DNA of 64,000 nt from Bordetella parapertussis (GCA_945872285.1 CAMBZR010000004.1:1-64000); one strand, 5' to 3'. Positions 27,813 through 37,465 are shown, counted from the first letter of the stretch. The notes: a model not told the origin generated them from the letters alone. Made by a program: numbers and translations.

Positions 27813-28553
27813 ATGGCCATGGAACTAAAAGATAAAATCGCCTTAGTGACAGGCGCTTCACGCGGCATCGGCCAGGCAATCGCTCTCGAACTCGCGTCGC
27901 GCGGTGCAATCGTCATCGGAACAGCCACCACCGAGGCCGGCGCTGCAGGCATCACTGAGGCACTCGGGCCTCACGGCGGGCGCGGTGTGGTGCTCAACGT
28001 CACTGACGCGCCAGCGTGCGACGCGCTAATTGAAACGCTTGCCAAACAAGCAGGCGGGCTCAGTATTTTGGTCAATAATGCCGGCATCACCCGAGATAAT
28101 CTTGCGATGCGCATGAAAGATGACGACTGGGATGCTGTGATGCAAACCAATTTGACTGCGGTTTTCAGGCTCTCGCGATCGGTGATGCGAGGCATGATGA
28201 AAGCGCGCTGGGGGCGGATTATCAACATCACCTCGGTGGTGGGCTCAAGCGGCAACCCCGGTCAGGCGAACTATGCCGCGGCTAAAGCCGGCGTGGCAGG
28301 CATGAGTCGGGCCTTAGCCCGCGAACTCGGCAGTCGCGGTGTCACCGTTAATTGCATTGCCCCAGGTTTTATCGCAACCGACATGACCAGCGGTCTTGAC
28401 GAAGGTCAAACCACAGCACTTTTAACCCAAATTCCCCTCGGACGCCTTGGGTCTGCAGCGGATATTGCTCATGCTGCAGCCTTTTTGGCGTCTCCCCAAG
28501 CCGGTTACATCACAGGTACGACGTTGCACGTGAACGGCGGCATGTACATGTAA
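27813..28553 (+). CDS. fabG: 3-oxoacyl-[ACP] reductase
   Basis: 246 residues from the ATG at 27813 (MAMELKDKIALVTG); an ATG six bases on (27819) is also possible, and the upstream in-frame ATG at 27786 lies inside fabD. NADPH-dependent reduction of 3-oxoacyl-ACP. Rossmann motif VTGASRGIGQ, the NNAG segment LVNNAGITRDNL, catalytic Ser in NITSVVGSSG and Tyr-x3-Lys in NYAAAKAGVAG are present. The C terminus TGTTLHVNGGMYM is the standard FabG end. Confidence 0.96.
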   Translation: MAMELKDKIALVTGASRGIGQAIALELASRGAIVIGTATTEAGAAGITEALGPHGGRGVVLNVTDAPACDALIETLAKQAGGLSILVNNAGITRDNLAMRMKDDDWDAVMQTNLTAVFRLSRSVMRGMMKARWGRIINITSVVGSSGNPGQANYAAAKAGVAGMSRALARELGSRGVTVNCIAPGFIATDMTSGLDEGQTTALLTQIPLGRLGSAADIAHAAAFLASPQAGYITGTTLHVNGGMYM

Positions 28554-28577
28554 CAGGTTTTTTTTCTGCCGGTTCGC

Positions 28578-28583
28578 TATAAT
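28578..28583 (+). promoter_or_regulatory. Probable acpP promoter -10 within an inverted repeat
   Basis: A consensus TATAAT lies 31 bp before the acpP ATG, preceded by a T8 run with no good -35. It is embedded in GTTCGC-TATAATTCG-GCGAAC, a perfect 6-bp inverted repeat, and followed by the G+C-rich TCGGCG. A dedicated promoter fits the high level of ACP needed by the cell. Confidence 0.5.
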
Positions 28584-28613
28584 TCGGCGAACTTTTCCCC
28601 TTTGGAGATATGA

Positions 28614-28853
28614 ATGGATAGCATCGAACAGCGCGTTAAGAAGATCGTCGCTGAACAACTTGGCGTAAACGAAGCCGAGATCAAAAACGCCTCCTCTTTT
28701 CTTGACGACCTCGGTGCCGATTCACTCGACATGGTCGAGCTAGTCATGGCACTTGAAGACGAGTTCGAAACCGAAATCCCTGACGAAGAAGCCGAAAAAA
28801 TCACTACGGTGCAACAAGCCGTTGATTACATCACTTCACGTTCTAAGGCATAG
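28614..28853 (+). CDS. acpP: Acyl carrier protein
   Basis: 79 residues, strongly acidic. The phosphopantetheine site is Ser37 in [17 protein letters not shown]. The start has a good ribosome site (GGAGATATGA). It sits between fabG and fabF as in E. coli. Confidence 0.97.
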   Translation: MDSIEQRVKKIVAEQLGVNEAEIKNASSFLDDLGADSLDMVELVMALEDEFETEIPDEEAEKITTVQQAVDYITSRSKA

Positions 28854-29015
28854 GCTGTTGCCGGCGTTGCTTCAGGCGTAAGCCCAGAGCAACACAGCGC
28901 AGGGTAGGGTTAGTTAGGCGGTTCAGGCGTCTGGCGCAAACGCAACGTGAGTTTTAATCACCGTTGGGTTTCGCCGCAGGCCTTGACCGCCCTTATCATA
29001 TATAAGGAGTGATCC

Positions 29016-30245
29016 GTGAAACGACGTGTCGTCATTACAGGTCTTGGCATCGTGAGCCCAGTGGGCAATGATATTGCCGCGGCCTGGGACAATATCGTGA
29101 ACGGTCGATCGGGTATCGGGCGTATCACGAAGTTTGACCCCAGTGCGTTTAATGCGCACATCGCGGGCGAGGTTAAAGACTTCGACGTCAATACGATTAT
29201 TCCTGCCAAAGAAGCGCGTACGATGGATACGTTCATTCACTACGGCATCGCGGCAGGCTTGCAAGCCTGGAAAGACTCCGGCCTTGACCTTGCACACACG
29301 GATCCTGAGCGGGTTGGTGTGATTGTTGGCTCGGGTATCGGGGGCCTGCAACGCATCGAAGAAACCCAAACAGAATATTTACAGCGCGGTCCGCGCCGGA
29401 TCTCGCCGTTTTTTGTGCCCGCCTCGTTGATTAATCTGATCTCGGGTCAGCTCACGATTATGCTGGGGCTCAAAGGCCCGTCTTACGCGGTGGTATCGGC
29501 CTGCACAACGGGTTTGCACTCGATTGGTGACGCGTCCCGAATGATTGAATACGGTGACGCCGATGTGATGGTTGCCGGCGGTGCTGAGTCCACCGTCTCC
29601 CCTTTGGGCATTGGCGGGTTTGCGGCCATGCGTGCGCTGTCGCAGCGTAACGACGATCCGACGACCGCCTCGCGTCCCTGGGATCGCGACCGTGATGGTT
29701 TTGTGCTGGGTGAGGGCGCGGGTGTACTGGTGCTTGAAGAATACGAGCATGCCAAAAAGCGTGGCGCACGTATCTATGGTGAGTTTGCGGGCTATGGCAT
29801 GAGCTCAGACGCGCATCACATTACGGCACCCGACCGCGATGGTCCGCGACGCGGCATTATTAACGCCCTGCGCAATGGCGGATTGAACGCCGACGAGGTC
29901 CAATACGTAAATGCCCATGGCACCTCAACACCGTTGGGCGACAAAAATGAAACTGAAGCCCTGAAGCTTGCTTTTGGCGATCACGTAAAAAAATTAGTGG
30001 TGAACTCAACCAAATCCATGACCGGTCATCTTTTGGGCGCTGCAGGTGGAATCGAGGCGGTCTTTGCGACGCTGGCCGTGTACCACCAGATTTCTCCGCC
30101 AACGATCAATATCTTTAATCAAGATCCTGAGTGTGACCTTGATTATTGTGCCAACACGGCGCGCGATCTTAAAATCACTGTAGCGCTGTCAAATTCGTTT
30201 GGTTTTGGCGGCACAAATGGTTCAATGGCAGTACGTCGTCTCTAA
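29016..30245 (+). CDS. fabF: 3-oxoacyl-[ACP] synthase II
   Basis: 409 residues from a GTG start with a strong AGGAG site. It elongates acyl-ACP. The catalytic triad is Cys163 (VVSACTTGLHSIGDA) with histidines in NAHGTSTPLGDKNE and STKSMTGHLLGAAGG. The C terminus NSFGFGGTNGSMAVRRL is typical for KAS II. There is a 162-bp gap after acpP with no recognisable gene. The stop codon is immediately followed by the GTG of the next gene. Confidence 0.97.
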   Translation: MKRRVVITGLGIVSPVGNDIAAAWDNIVNGRSGIGRITKFDPSAFNAHIAGEVKDFDVNTIIPAKEARTMDTFIHYGIAAGLQAWKDSGLDLAHTDPERVGVIVGSGIGGLQRIEETQTEYLQRGPRRISPFFVPASLINLISGQLTIMLGLKGPSYAVVSACTTGLHSIGDASRMIEYGDADVMVAGGAESTVSPLGIGGFAAMRALSQRNDDPTTASRPWDRDRDGFVLGEGAGVLVLEEYEHAKKRGARIYGEFAGYGMSSDAHHITAPDRDGPRRGIINALRNGGLNADEVQYVNAHGTSTPLGDKNETEALKLAFGDHVKKLVVNSTKSMTGHLLGAAGGIEAVFATLAVYHQISPPTINIFNQDPECDLDYCANTARDLKITVALSNSFGFGGTNGSMAVRRL

Positions 30246-30788
30246 GTGCTGCAGGACGCATTGACTGAGTACCCAACCCTACCTAGGCAAGTGAAACTGA
30301 CCCGGCCCCGCTGGGCAGTTGGTTTGGGCTGGGCGGCCTTCGTCGTGGCACTGTTTGCGGTCGCACTCAGTGCCTTCTGGCAGGGCGTACCCTTCTGGGT
30401 GCTTGCGCTTGGCGCTGCCCTAAGCCTAGTGGCCTTTGCTGTGGTGCAAATACGCCAGCAAGCCTGGCTGAATGCCCATCGTTTGTATTTTGAAGATACG
30501 CCTAGCGCACGTTCGGGGCCGTCAGACGGGTTCTTGGGCACTTTTTCGAAGACGCTGGGTCGAACAGACCTGACACCTGTTACTTTGCATCAGTCTTGGT
30601 CTCATCTTTTTGGGTTAACCCTCAGTTTGAAGCTGCCCACTCTTTCTGCGCACAAACCCAAAGTGATCGTCTTAACACTTTGGCGCAACCGTCTGTCTGC
30701 TCAAGGCTATCGTCGGCTGAGGGTCTGGGCGGCGTGGCAGTCTGAACACCAGTCGCCGCTCTTCAAAGGCTTAGGGGAAACCGCTTGA
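30246..30788 (+). CDS. YgfX-like small membrane protein
   Basis: 180 residues from a GTG directly after the fabF stop. Two adjacent hydrophobic helices near the N terminus (AFVVALFAVALSAFW and VLALGAALSLVAFAVV), then a soluble part ending LTLWRNRLSAQGYRRLRVWA. Two N-terminal helices plus the W-x-x-x-L-x-x-x-x-x-R-R-L-R-V pattern resemble the YgfX/CptA group, which in E. coli has been described as the toxin partner of SdhE, but no sdhE-like gene is adjacent. It overlaps rpoE by 4 bp (TTGA). The family assignment is tentative; the gene itself is well supported by the tight spacing. Confidence 0.6.
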   Translation: MLQDALTEYPTLPRQVKLTRPRWAVGLGWAAFVVALFAVALSAFWQGVPFWVLALGAALSLVAFAVVQIRQQAWLNAHRLYFEDTPSARSGPSDGFLGTFSKTLGRTDLTPVTLHQSWSHLFGLTLSLKLPTLSAHKPKVIVLTLWRNRLSAQGYRRLRVWAAWQSEHQSPLFKGLGETA

Positions 30789-31384
30789 GTGAACGCGATG
30801 TCGACGCCGAGTTAGTTGCCCGCGTTCAGGCAGGCGATAAGCAGGCCTTTGACCTGCTGGTGCTTAAATATCAGCGAAAAATCATGCGCTTACTCTCGCG
30901 CATGATCCGCGACTCGGCCGAAATCGAAGACGTTGCTCAAGAAGCCTTTATTAAGGCTTATCGCGCCTTGCCCCAATTTAGAGGCGAAAGTGCCTTTTAT
31001 ACCTGGTTGTATCGTATTGCGATCAACACGGCTCGTAACTGGCTGGCTGCAAATAAACGGGCGCCAAGCGCACCTTCTGCGTTCGAGAACGAAGAAGGTG
31101 AAACTTTTAATGAATCTGACGTACTAACCGATGGAAGCAACCCCGAATCCGAAATGGCGAGCCGTCAAATTGCCGAAACGGTGAATAAAGCGATTAACGA
31201 TTTGCCCGAAGAGTTGCGTAACGCGATTGTGATGCGCGAAATTGACGGGATGAGCTACGAAGATATTGCCGAAAGTATGAATTGTCCGATTGGTACGGTT
31301 CGGTCTCGGATTTTCCGGGCCCGCGAGGCGATCGCGACACGTTTGCGTCCTTTGCTGGGTGATACCGGCAAACGGCGTTGGTAA
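30785..31384 (+). CDS. rpoE: RNA polymerase sigma factor RpoE (AlgU/sigma-E)
   Basis: 199 residues from a TTG start that overlaps the previous stop. ECF sigma factor for envelope stress. Region 2 (LVLKYQRKIMRLLSRMIRDSAEIEDVAQEAFIKAY, read as YQRKIMRLLSRM then VAQEAFIKAYRAL) and region 4 (MREIDGMSYEDIAESMNCPIG then TVRSRIFRAREAI) are complete. Followed by its anti-sigma genes rseA and rseB and by degP, the classical mucABD-like order. No sigma-E type promoter was recognised directly upstream, so transcription may come from the fab genes or from inside them. Confidence 0.95.
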   Translation: MSERDVDAELVARVQAGDKQAFDLLVLKYQRKIMRLLSRMIRDSAEIEDVAQEAFIKAYRALPQFRGESAFYTWLYRIAINTARNWLAANKRAPSAPSAFENEEGETFNESDVLTDGSNPESEMASRQIAETVNKAINDLPEELRNAIVMREIDGMSYEDIAESMNCPIGTVRSRIFRAREAIATRLRPLLGDTGKRRW

Positions 31385-31390
31385 GGAGCT

Positions 31391-32038
31391 ATGGTGAAAG
31401 ATCAGTCGACATATTCGCAGGCGAGTGCCAATTCTCTGAGCGCGATCACTCAGTCGTCAGACGAAAAAAATATTTCAGAGGCGGTTTCGGTGACGATCTC
31501 GGCCTGGATGGATGGCGATGAACAAACGACTTTGCCCTCTGAGCTATTTACTGACTCGGGTCATGCGACCTGGCAGGTGTATCACCTCATCGGCGATACG
31601 CTGCGTACGCCCGAGCTGGCTTTAACGCCTCAGGCCGATTTATGCCAGCGCGTGGCGCAGGCGCTTTTAGACGAGCCAGCACTGAGTCAGGCCGTCACGT
31701 CTGGCGCGCCACGCGAGGCGGGCGCAAGCGTTTTTGGGCTCGGTGCGGCACCGGCTCAGCCGGCGATACAAACGGTCACACCGCTGTCAAAACTGTTACG
31801 TCGGGTGGTGTGGCCAAGCCTGGCGATGGCCGCGGCAGCCGCCGCGGTGGTGTGGGTCGCCAAGCCTTTGTTGGTGCCTGAACTCTCGGCGCCCTCGGTG
31901 CAAGCGGTAAAGGCCAACAGCACCGAAGTTGTCGCTTCAAACCTCGAGTCGTCTGTCGTGCGTGACTATGTCACCGCGCATCGACAATTTTCGAGCCCAG
32001 CCAATGTTCGCCCTGCGGCGTATGGTGCGTCGCGCTAA
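31391..32038 (+). CDS. rseA: Anti-sigma-E factor RseA (MucA-like)
   Basis: 215 residues. The N-terminal cytoplasmic part carries the sigma-binding domain (VTISAWMDGDEQTTLPSELF, TWQVYHLIGDTLRTPEL). One transmembrane helix follows at about residues 138-160 (WPSLAMAAAAAAVVWVAKPL) and a short periplasmic part ends the protein. Regulated proteolysis of this protein would free RpoE. The stop shares its last base with the rseB start (TAATG). Confidence 0.88.
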   Translation: MVKDQSTYSQASANSLSAITQSSDEKNISEAVSVTISAWMDGDEQTTLPSELFTDSGHATWQVYHLIGDTLRTPELALTPQADLCQRVAQALLDEPALSQAVTSGAPREAGASVFGLGAAPAQPAIQTVTPLSKLLRRVVWPSLAMAAAAAAVVWVAKPLLVPELSAPSVQAVKANSTEVVASNLESSVVRDYVTAHRQFSSPANVRPAAYGASR

Positions 32039-33129
32039 TGCGTGGCAAGCCGCAGGCGAGGGGACAGCACCCCGCACAGTCAAAAATGATGCCGCGTCTG
32101 GGCAGGCTGCGCGCGGCACTTGCAGGTCTTTGCCTGTGCCTGCCAGGCTTTGCCTACAGTCAGGGCGCGCCGCTTGCGCCACCAGGGTCTAGCTCAACCG
32201 CGGCAGTCTTCACGCGCCCGAGTTCGCAAGAGGCAACACTATTGCGACAAATACAGCAGGCGGCCCGACACCTGAACTACGAGGGAGTATTCACGTTTCA
32301 ACAAGGTGACGCGATCGAGTCTTCGCGTATCACGCACGTGTTTGATGGCAAGGACGAAAAAGAACGAATTGAAGTGCTTGACGGGCCGCCACGTGAATAC
32401 CTTCGGCGCAATGATGACGTGCAGTGTTTGCTCCCCGAGCAACAAACGATCGTGCGCGAGCGGCAACGTGGTGATCGTTTTCCGGGCTTACTGTTATCAG
32501 AATCCACTGCCATCGAAGAGCACTATCAGTTGCGCGTCTTGCCCGAGCCCTATCGGGTCGCGGGGCGCTTATGTCGCGCGATCGAAATCACTGCGCGCGA
32601 TGAGCACCGTTATGGTTATAAATTGTGCGCCGATATCGATTCAAACTTATTGCTGAAGGCGCAAACTCTCACGCGTGAGGGGACGGTACTTGAACAGGTT
32701 ACGTTTACGCAGGTCAGCATCGGTCAGACGATTCGCGAGCAGGCGTTAAACGCTTCGTGGTCTACCGTCGGCTGGCAGCTTCAAGACACTGCTCAGCAGG
32801 TGATTGATCTGGTTGCGTTGGGTTGGCGTGTGCCTGCGCCTCCGGGGTACCTCACGCGCTCACAGTTCGCACGGGTGTTTGCTGATCAGCGCGTGGTCAA
32901 TCAACTGGTGTTGTCTGACGGGCTTGCAACGATTTCAATATTTATTGAACCTTATCGCGCACAGCGGTCTGAGTATCTATCCCGAGGCGCTGCACGCAGC
33001 GGTTCTGTCAATATCTTTGGGATACGTGTTGCTGACTTCTGGTTGACGGTTTTGGGTGAAGTGCCTGCCACAACACTCGAACTGTTAGCCCAGTCGATTC
33101 AATACGTCCCACCAGCTGGATCGCGTTAG
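32038..33129 (+). CDS. rseB: Sigma-E regulatory protein RseB (MucB-like)
   Basis: 363 residues. Periplasmic protein that binds RseA and protects it from cleavage. An N-terminal signal peptide (RLRAALAGLCLCLPGFAYS) precedes the lipoprotein-receptor-like MucB/RseB domain, recognised by ARHLNYEGVFTFQQGD, RITHVFDGKDEKERIEVLDG and the C-terminal QSIQYVPP. The start may lie a few codons downstream of the overlapping ATG at 32038, but the basic N terminus fits a signal. The position between rseA and degP supports the call. Confidence 0.9.
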   Translation: MRGKPQARGQHPAQSKMMPRLGRLRAALAGLCLCLPGFAYSQGAPLAPPGSSSTAAVFTRPSSQEATLLRQIQQAARHLNYEGVFTFQQGDAIESSRITHVFDGKDEKERIEVLDGPPREYLRRNDDVQCLLPEQQTIVRERQRGDRFPGLLLSESTAIEEHYQLRVLPEPYRVAGRLCRAIEITARDEHRYGYKLCADIDSNLLLKAQTLTREGTVLEQVTFTQVSIGQTIREQALNASWSTVGWQLQDTAQQVIDLVALGWRVPAPPGYLTRSQFARVFADQRVVNQLVLSDGLATISIFIEPYRAQRSEYLSRGAARSGSVNIFGIRVADFWLTVLGEVPATTLELLAQSIQYVPPAGSR

Positions 33130-33160
33130 CGATTCTTCTTAAAAGGTTTCACTGGAGTTC

Positions 33161-34660
33161 ATGATGCAAGAACAAGTTCATTTCTCTCTGTATCAGTCTG
33201 TGGGCCGTGCGCGTCGCGCGTTGTTCGCAGGGATGATGGGTGTCGTGCTCGTGGCGGGCGCCCTGCAACACGTGAGGGTGCACGCACAGGCTGCAGGCTT
33301 TCCTGATTTCACGACGATTGTCGAAAAAGCCGAGCCGGCTGTTGTGAATATTCGCACGACAGCCAAAGTCAGTGCGCGTTCAGGTCCGCAGGGTCAAGAT
33401 CCCTACGAAATGTTTCGACATTTTTTCGGTCCTGATTTTCAACCGCCTGGTGGACGTCAGGGGCCGCAACAAAATCCACGTAATAACAAACCACGCGCCG
33501 AGCCCGAAGAGCGCTCAGTGCCTCGCGGCGTAGGCTCTGGTTTCTTTATTTCTGAAGATGGTTATCTTTTGACAAACCATCATGTTGTCGAAGGTGCGAC
33601 CGATATTTTTGTCACGCTTACCGATTCACGTGAATTCAAAGCTAAGGTGATTGGCAGCGACAAACGCACCGACGTCGCCTTGCTTAAAGTCGAAGCGAAA
33701 GGGATGGCCTTCTTGCCGATTGGTAGCGCCAAGCTGCTTAAAAAAGGTCAGTGGGTGATGGCGATTGGCTCACCTTTTGGCCTTGAGTCGACCGTTACCT
33801 CGGGGATCGTGAGCGCGTTGGGTCGTGAAACCGGAGACTACTTGCCGTTCATTCAAACCGACGTGGCTGTGAACCCCGGCAACTCGGGCGGGCCCTTGCT
33901 CAACCTGAAAGGCGAGGTGGTGGGGATCAACGCGCAGATCGTATCGCGCAGTGGCGGCTTCATGGGAATTTCGCTAGCGATTCCGATCGAAGAGGCCATG
34001 GCTGTGGTTGACCAGTTGCGCGCCTCAGGCTCGGTGATTCGGGGTCGGATTGGCGTTCAAATTGGCGAGGTCAGCAAAGACGTTGCCCAGGCCATTGGCT
34101 TGCCCAAGGCAGAGGGTGCGTTGGTTGGGGGGGTTGAACCTGACGCACCGGCTGATAAAGCAGGCGTCTTGCCCGGTGACGTGATCACTAAGTTTGGCGA
34201 CAAGCCGATTACGCGCTGGTCTGACTTGCCTCGTTTAGTGGGCGAAACCAAGCCTGGTACTACGTCAACGCTTGAAGTGTGGCGTAAAGGTAAGCCCTTG
34301 ACACTCAAAGTTACCGTGGCCGAGTTAAAAGCCGACAAAACTGCCGCTGTTGAACCCACGCCTCCTAAAGTCGTAGAAACCGTGACCACAGTGTTGGGCA
34401 TGGAGATCGTCCCCGTGAAAGAGGAGGTGCAAAAAAAGCTGCGTATTAAGGGTGGTGTCCAGGTGACTGCAGTTGAAGCACCTGCGAGTAAGGCTGGCGT
34501 GGCAGAGGGCGACATCATTTTGGCAGTCAATGATACCGACATCACGAGTCCGACTCAGTTTGCCAAGGTCGTGGCAGGTTTGGATCGGGCTCGGCCCGTG
34601 GGCTTGATGGTCAGAACCGGCGAGCAAACCCGCTGGGTCGCCGTTCGAACCGAGAAGTAA
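33161..34660 (+). CDS. degP: Periplasmic serine protease DegP/HtrA (MucD-like)
   Basis: 499 residues. Signal peptide (MMGVVLVAGALQHVRVHAQA), then a trypsin-like domain with His141 (LLTNHHVVEG), Asp171 (KRTDVALLKV) and Ser242 (NPGNSGGPLL), then two PDZ domains (about residues 285-375 and 405-495). It degrades misfolded envelope proteins and in the mucABCD system is part of the sigma-E regulon. A Gly/Pro/Gln-rich loop lies before the protease core (residues 94-120). Two adjacent ATGs could be the start (33161, 33164). Confidence 0.95.
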   Translation: MMQEQVHFSLYQSVGRARRALFAGMMGVVLVAGALQHVRVHAQAAGFPDFTTIVEKAEPAVVNIRTTAKVSARSGPQGQDPYEMFRHFFGPDFQPPGGRQGPQQNPRNNKPRAEPEERSVPRGVGSGFFISEDGYLLTNHHVVEGATDIFVTLTDSREFKAKVIGSDKRTDVALLKVEAKGMAFLPIGSAKLLKKGQWVMAIGSPFGLESTVTSGIVSALGRETGDYLPFIQTDVAVNPGNSGGPLLNLKGEVVGINAQIVSRSGGFMGISLAIPIEEAMAVVDQLRASGSVIRGRIGVQIGEVSKDVAQAIGLPKAEGALVGGVEPDAPADKAGVLPGDVITKFGDKPITRWSDLPRLVGETKPGTTSTLEVWRKGKPLTLKVTVAELKADKTAAVEPTPPKVVETVTTVLGMEIVPVKEEVQKKLRIKGGVQVTAVEAPASKAGVAEGDIILAVNDTDITSPTQFAKVVAGLDRARPVGLMVRTGEQTRWVAVRTEK

Positions 34661-34710
34661 GCCGTTTGCACGGTTAAGTTAGCCTAGACAGGCTAGAATA
34701 GCGGTTTGCC

Positions 34711-34739
34711 GCAAAAGGGGCGCAGAGCGCCCCTTTTGC
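34711..34739. terminator. Hairpin between degP and lepA, likely terminator
   Basis: GCAAAAGGGGCGC (34711-34723) pairs perfectly with GCGCCCCTTTTGC (34727-34739) around the 3-base loop AGA. The stem carries the T-run within its 3' arm (CCCCTTTTGCTTGG). It would end the sigma-E operon 50 bp after degP, or partly shield lepA, which starts 24 bp later. Confidence 0.65.
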
Positions 34740-34762
34740 TTGGTATCTTACTTTTAGGCGTT

Positions 34763-36556
34763 ATGCAGCACATCCGCAATTTCTCGATTATTGCCCATAT
34801 CGACCATGGCAAATCCACTCTGGCAGACCGACTGATTCAGCGTTGCGGGGGTCTAGCCGACCGCGAAATGTCTGCTCAGGTGCTCGACTCGATGGATATC
34901 GAACGCGAGCGCGGCATCACGATCAAAGCACAAACCGCAGCCCTGCAATATAAGTCGGCGAGCGGACAAATTTACAACCTTAATCTCATCGACACCCCCG
35001 GGCATGTTGACTTTTCGTACGAGGTCAGTCGTTCGCTGTCCGCCTGCGAGGGGGCGCTGTTGGTGGTAGACGCCTCGCAAGGTGTCGAAGCCCAAACCGT
35101 GGCCAATTGCTACACCGCGATCGAACTTGGCGTCGAGGTCGTCCCCGTACTCAATAAAATGGACTTGCCCTCGGCCGATCCTGAAAGTGCCCGCGCCGAA
35201 GTCGAAGAAGTCATCGGCCTAGATGCCTCTGAGGCCATTTTGGCAAGCGCCAAAACTGGCATGGGCATCGACGAAATCCTCGAGGCCGTGGTGGCACGTA
35301 TTCCGGCTCCAAAAGGTGATCCGACAGCCCCCCTGCAAGCCTTAATTATCGACTCGTGGTTTGATAATTACGTGGGTGTCGTCATGTTGGTGCGTGTGGT
35401 GAACGGCGTGCTTAAACCGAAAGACAAAATTTCGTTTATGGCCACGGGCGCGGTTCACTTGTGCGAGCAAACGGGCGTGTTTACGCCTAAGTCCCAGCCT
35501 CGTCCCCATTTGTCGGCCGGCGAAGTAGGGTTTGTGATTGCGGGCATTAAAGAACTTGCCGACGCTAAAGTGGGCGACACGGTTACGTTGTTGTCCAAGC
35601 CTGCCGCTGAGGCCTTGCCCGGTTTTAAAGAAGTCAAGCCGCAGGTGTTCGCTGGCTTGTATCCTGTTGAAAGTAGCGAATACGATCAACTACGCGATTC
35701 ACTCGAAAAACTCAAGCTTAACGACTCTTCGCTGATGTACGAACCCGAAGTTTCGCAGGCGCTGGGCTTTGGCTTTCGTTGCGGCTTTTTGGGTTTGCTG
35801 CACATGGAGATCGTGCAAGAGCGTCTTGAGCGCGAATTTGATATGGATATCATCACGACCGCGCCGTCGGTCGTGTACGAAGTCGTGCTGCGCGATAACA
35901 GTGTGATTCAGATTGAAAGCCCGTCGCGCATGCCTGAGGTTGGGCAGTATCTTGAGATTCGCGAACCGATCGTGACGATTACCTTGTTTATGCCCCAAGA
36001 GTACGTGGGCCCCGTGATGACGCTGTGTAATAACAAGCGCGGGCAGCAGCTGGATATGACGTATCACGGTCGTCAGGTGCATTTGCACTACGAGATGCCT
36101 TTGGCTGAGATCGTGCTCGATTTCTTTGACAAATTAAAGTCAGTGTCGCGCGGCTACGCCTCGATGGATTACGAGTTTAAAGAATACCGTACGGCCGATG
36201 TGGTGAAAGTTGATCTGTTAATTAACACCGATAAGGTCGATGCTCTGTCAAACATTTGCCATCGCTCAAATGCACGTTATCGCGCGCGCGATGTGGTGGC
36301 GCGCATGCGCGAACTCATCCCTCGCCAAATGTACGACGTGGCGATTCAGGCTGCGATCGGCGCCGAGATCATTGCCCGCGAAAACGTCAAAGCCTTGCGC
36401 AAAAACGTGTTGGCAAAATGTTATGGCGGTGATATCAGCCGCAAGAAAAAACTACTTGAAAAACAAAAGGCCGGCAAAAAACGCATGAAGCAAGTCGGGA
36501 GTGTTGAGATTCCGCAAGAGGCTTTTCTGGCGATTTTGCAAGTTGATGATCGATAA
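34763..36556 (+). CDS. lepA: Elongation factor 4 (LepA)
   Basis: 597 residues from the ATG at 34763 ([20 protein letters not shown]); the frame opens further upstream through the hairpin and is rejected as start. Ribosome-binding GTPase that back-translocates or remodels stalled ribosomes. G motifs: [17 protein letters not shown] and NKMDLP. The C-terminal LepA-specific domain includes [20 protein letters not shown] and [17 protein letters not shown]. lepB follows after 21 bp, as in E. coli. Confidence 0.97.
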   Translation: MQHIRNFSIIAHIDHGKSTLADRLIQRCGGLADREMSAQVLDSMDIERERGITIKAQTAALQYKSASGQIYNLNLIDTPGHVDFSYEVSRSLSACEGALLVVDASQGVEAQTVANCYTAIELGVEVVPVLNKMDLPSADPESARAEVEEVIGLDASEAILASAKTGMGIDEILEAVVARIPAPKGDPTAPLQALIIDSWFDNYVGVVMLVRVVNGVLKPKDKISFMATGAVHLCEQTGVFTPKSQPRPHLSAGEVGFVIAGIKELADAKVGDTVTLLSKPAAEALPGFKEVKPQVFAGLYPVESSEYDQLRDSLEKLKLNDSSLMYEPEVSQALGFGFRCGFLGLLHMEIVQERLEREFDMDIITTAPSVVYEVVLRDNSVIQIESPSRMPEVGQYLEIREPIVTITLFMPQEYVGPVMTLCNNKRGQQLDMTYHGRQVHLHYEMPLAEIVLDFFDKLKSVSRGYASMDYEFKEYRTADVVKVDLLINTDKVDALSNICHRSNARYRARDVVARMRELIPRQMYDVAIQAAIGAEIIARENVKALRKNVLAKCYGGDISRKKKLLEKQKAGKKRMKQVGSVEIPQEAFLAILQVDDR

Positions 36557-36577
36557 TCTTTCTACAAGGCTAAGCCA

Positions 36578-37465
36578 ATGAGCTGGAATTTTGCCCTGAT
36601 ACTCTTTGTGCTGATGGTCGTGACAGGCATTGTCTATGCCTTCGACAAGTTCTCTTTGCGCGCTGCGCGTCAGCGCCGGGTTTCTGAGGCTCTGGCCTTG
36701 GCGCGCCCGAGTTGGGTCGGTTTGCCGCAGGTTGAAGTGCAAAATCGCGAAGAGCAAATTCGCACCGAAGTCGGGCATGTGCCATGGTGGGTTGAGTACG
36801 GCGTCAGTTTTTTTCCAGTCATTTTGTTTGTGTTTGTGTTGCGCTCGTTTATTGTCGAGCCTTTTCGTATTCCGTCGGGCTCAATGTTGCCAACCCTGCA
36901 ATCGGGCGACTTGATTCTGGTCAATAAATTCACCTACGGGTTGCGCTTGCCAGTCATTGATAAAAAGATCATTGCGCTTGGTGAACCCGCGCGCGGTGAC
37001 GTGATGGTGTTTCGTTATCCGGTTGATCCCGCAGTTGACTACATCAAACGTGTGGTGGGGTTGCCTGGTGATCAACTCGCCTACCTGGATAAAAAGCTCT
37101 TTATCAACGGTAAAGAAATTCTTAGAAAGCCAGAGGGTCAATATTTTGAACCCGACCGTGTTGCCTATACGGCACAATTCACCGAGCAGTTGGGCGAAAG
37201 AGCACACAAAATATTGCTAGATGAGCGAAGATCCCAAGAAATCGGCCCAATTAGCAACTTTCCGTATCGTGAAAAATGTGAATACCTCAGAAACGGTGTG
37301 CGCTGCACCGTTCCGGCGGGCGTTTACTTTATGATGGGTGACAATCGCGATAATAGCCTTGACAGTCGTTATTGGGGTTTTGTCCCCGAGGCCAACATTG
37401 TCGGTAAAGCTTTTTTCATCTGGATGAACTTTAGTCAGCTAGGCCGTATTGGGCCCTTTCACTAA
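36578..37465 (+). CDS. lepB: Signal peptidase I
   Basis: 295 residues. It removes signal peptides on the outer face of the inner membrane. Two N-terminal transmembrane helices (residues 4-22 and 74-90), catalytic Ser102 in FRIPSGSMLPTL and general-base Lys157 in VDYIKRVVGLPGD. The C-terminal box MMGDNRDNSLDSRYWGFV is complete. The order lepA-lepB-rnc-era-recO is the standard proteobacterial arrangement. Confidence 0.96.
   Translation: MSWNFALILFVLMVVTGIVYAFDKFSLRAARQRRVSEALALARPSWVGLPQVEVQNREEQIRTEVGHVPWWVEYGVSFFPVILFVFVLRSFIVEPFRIPSGSMLPTLQSGDLILVNKFTYGLRLPVIDKKIIALGEPARGDVMVFRYPVDPAVDYIKRVVGLPGDQLAYLDKKLFINGKEILRKPEGQYFEPDRVAYTAQFTEQLGERAHKILLDERRSQEIGPISNFPYREKCEYLRNGVRCTVPAGVYFMMGDNRDNSLDSRYWGFVPEANIVGKAFFIWMNFSQLGRIGPFH

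Noticed and set aside
31384-33160. Sigma-E type promoter before rpoE, rseA or degP
   Set aside because: Searched by eye for GGAACTT-N16-TCTGA-like pairs near each start; none convincing.
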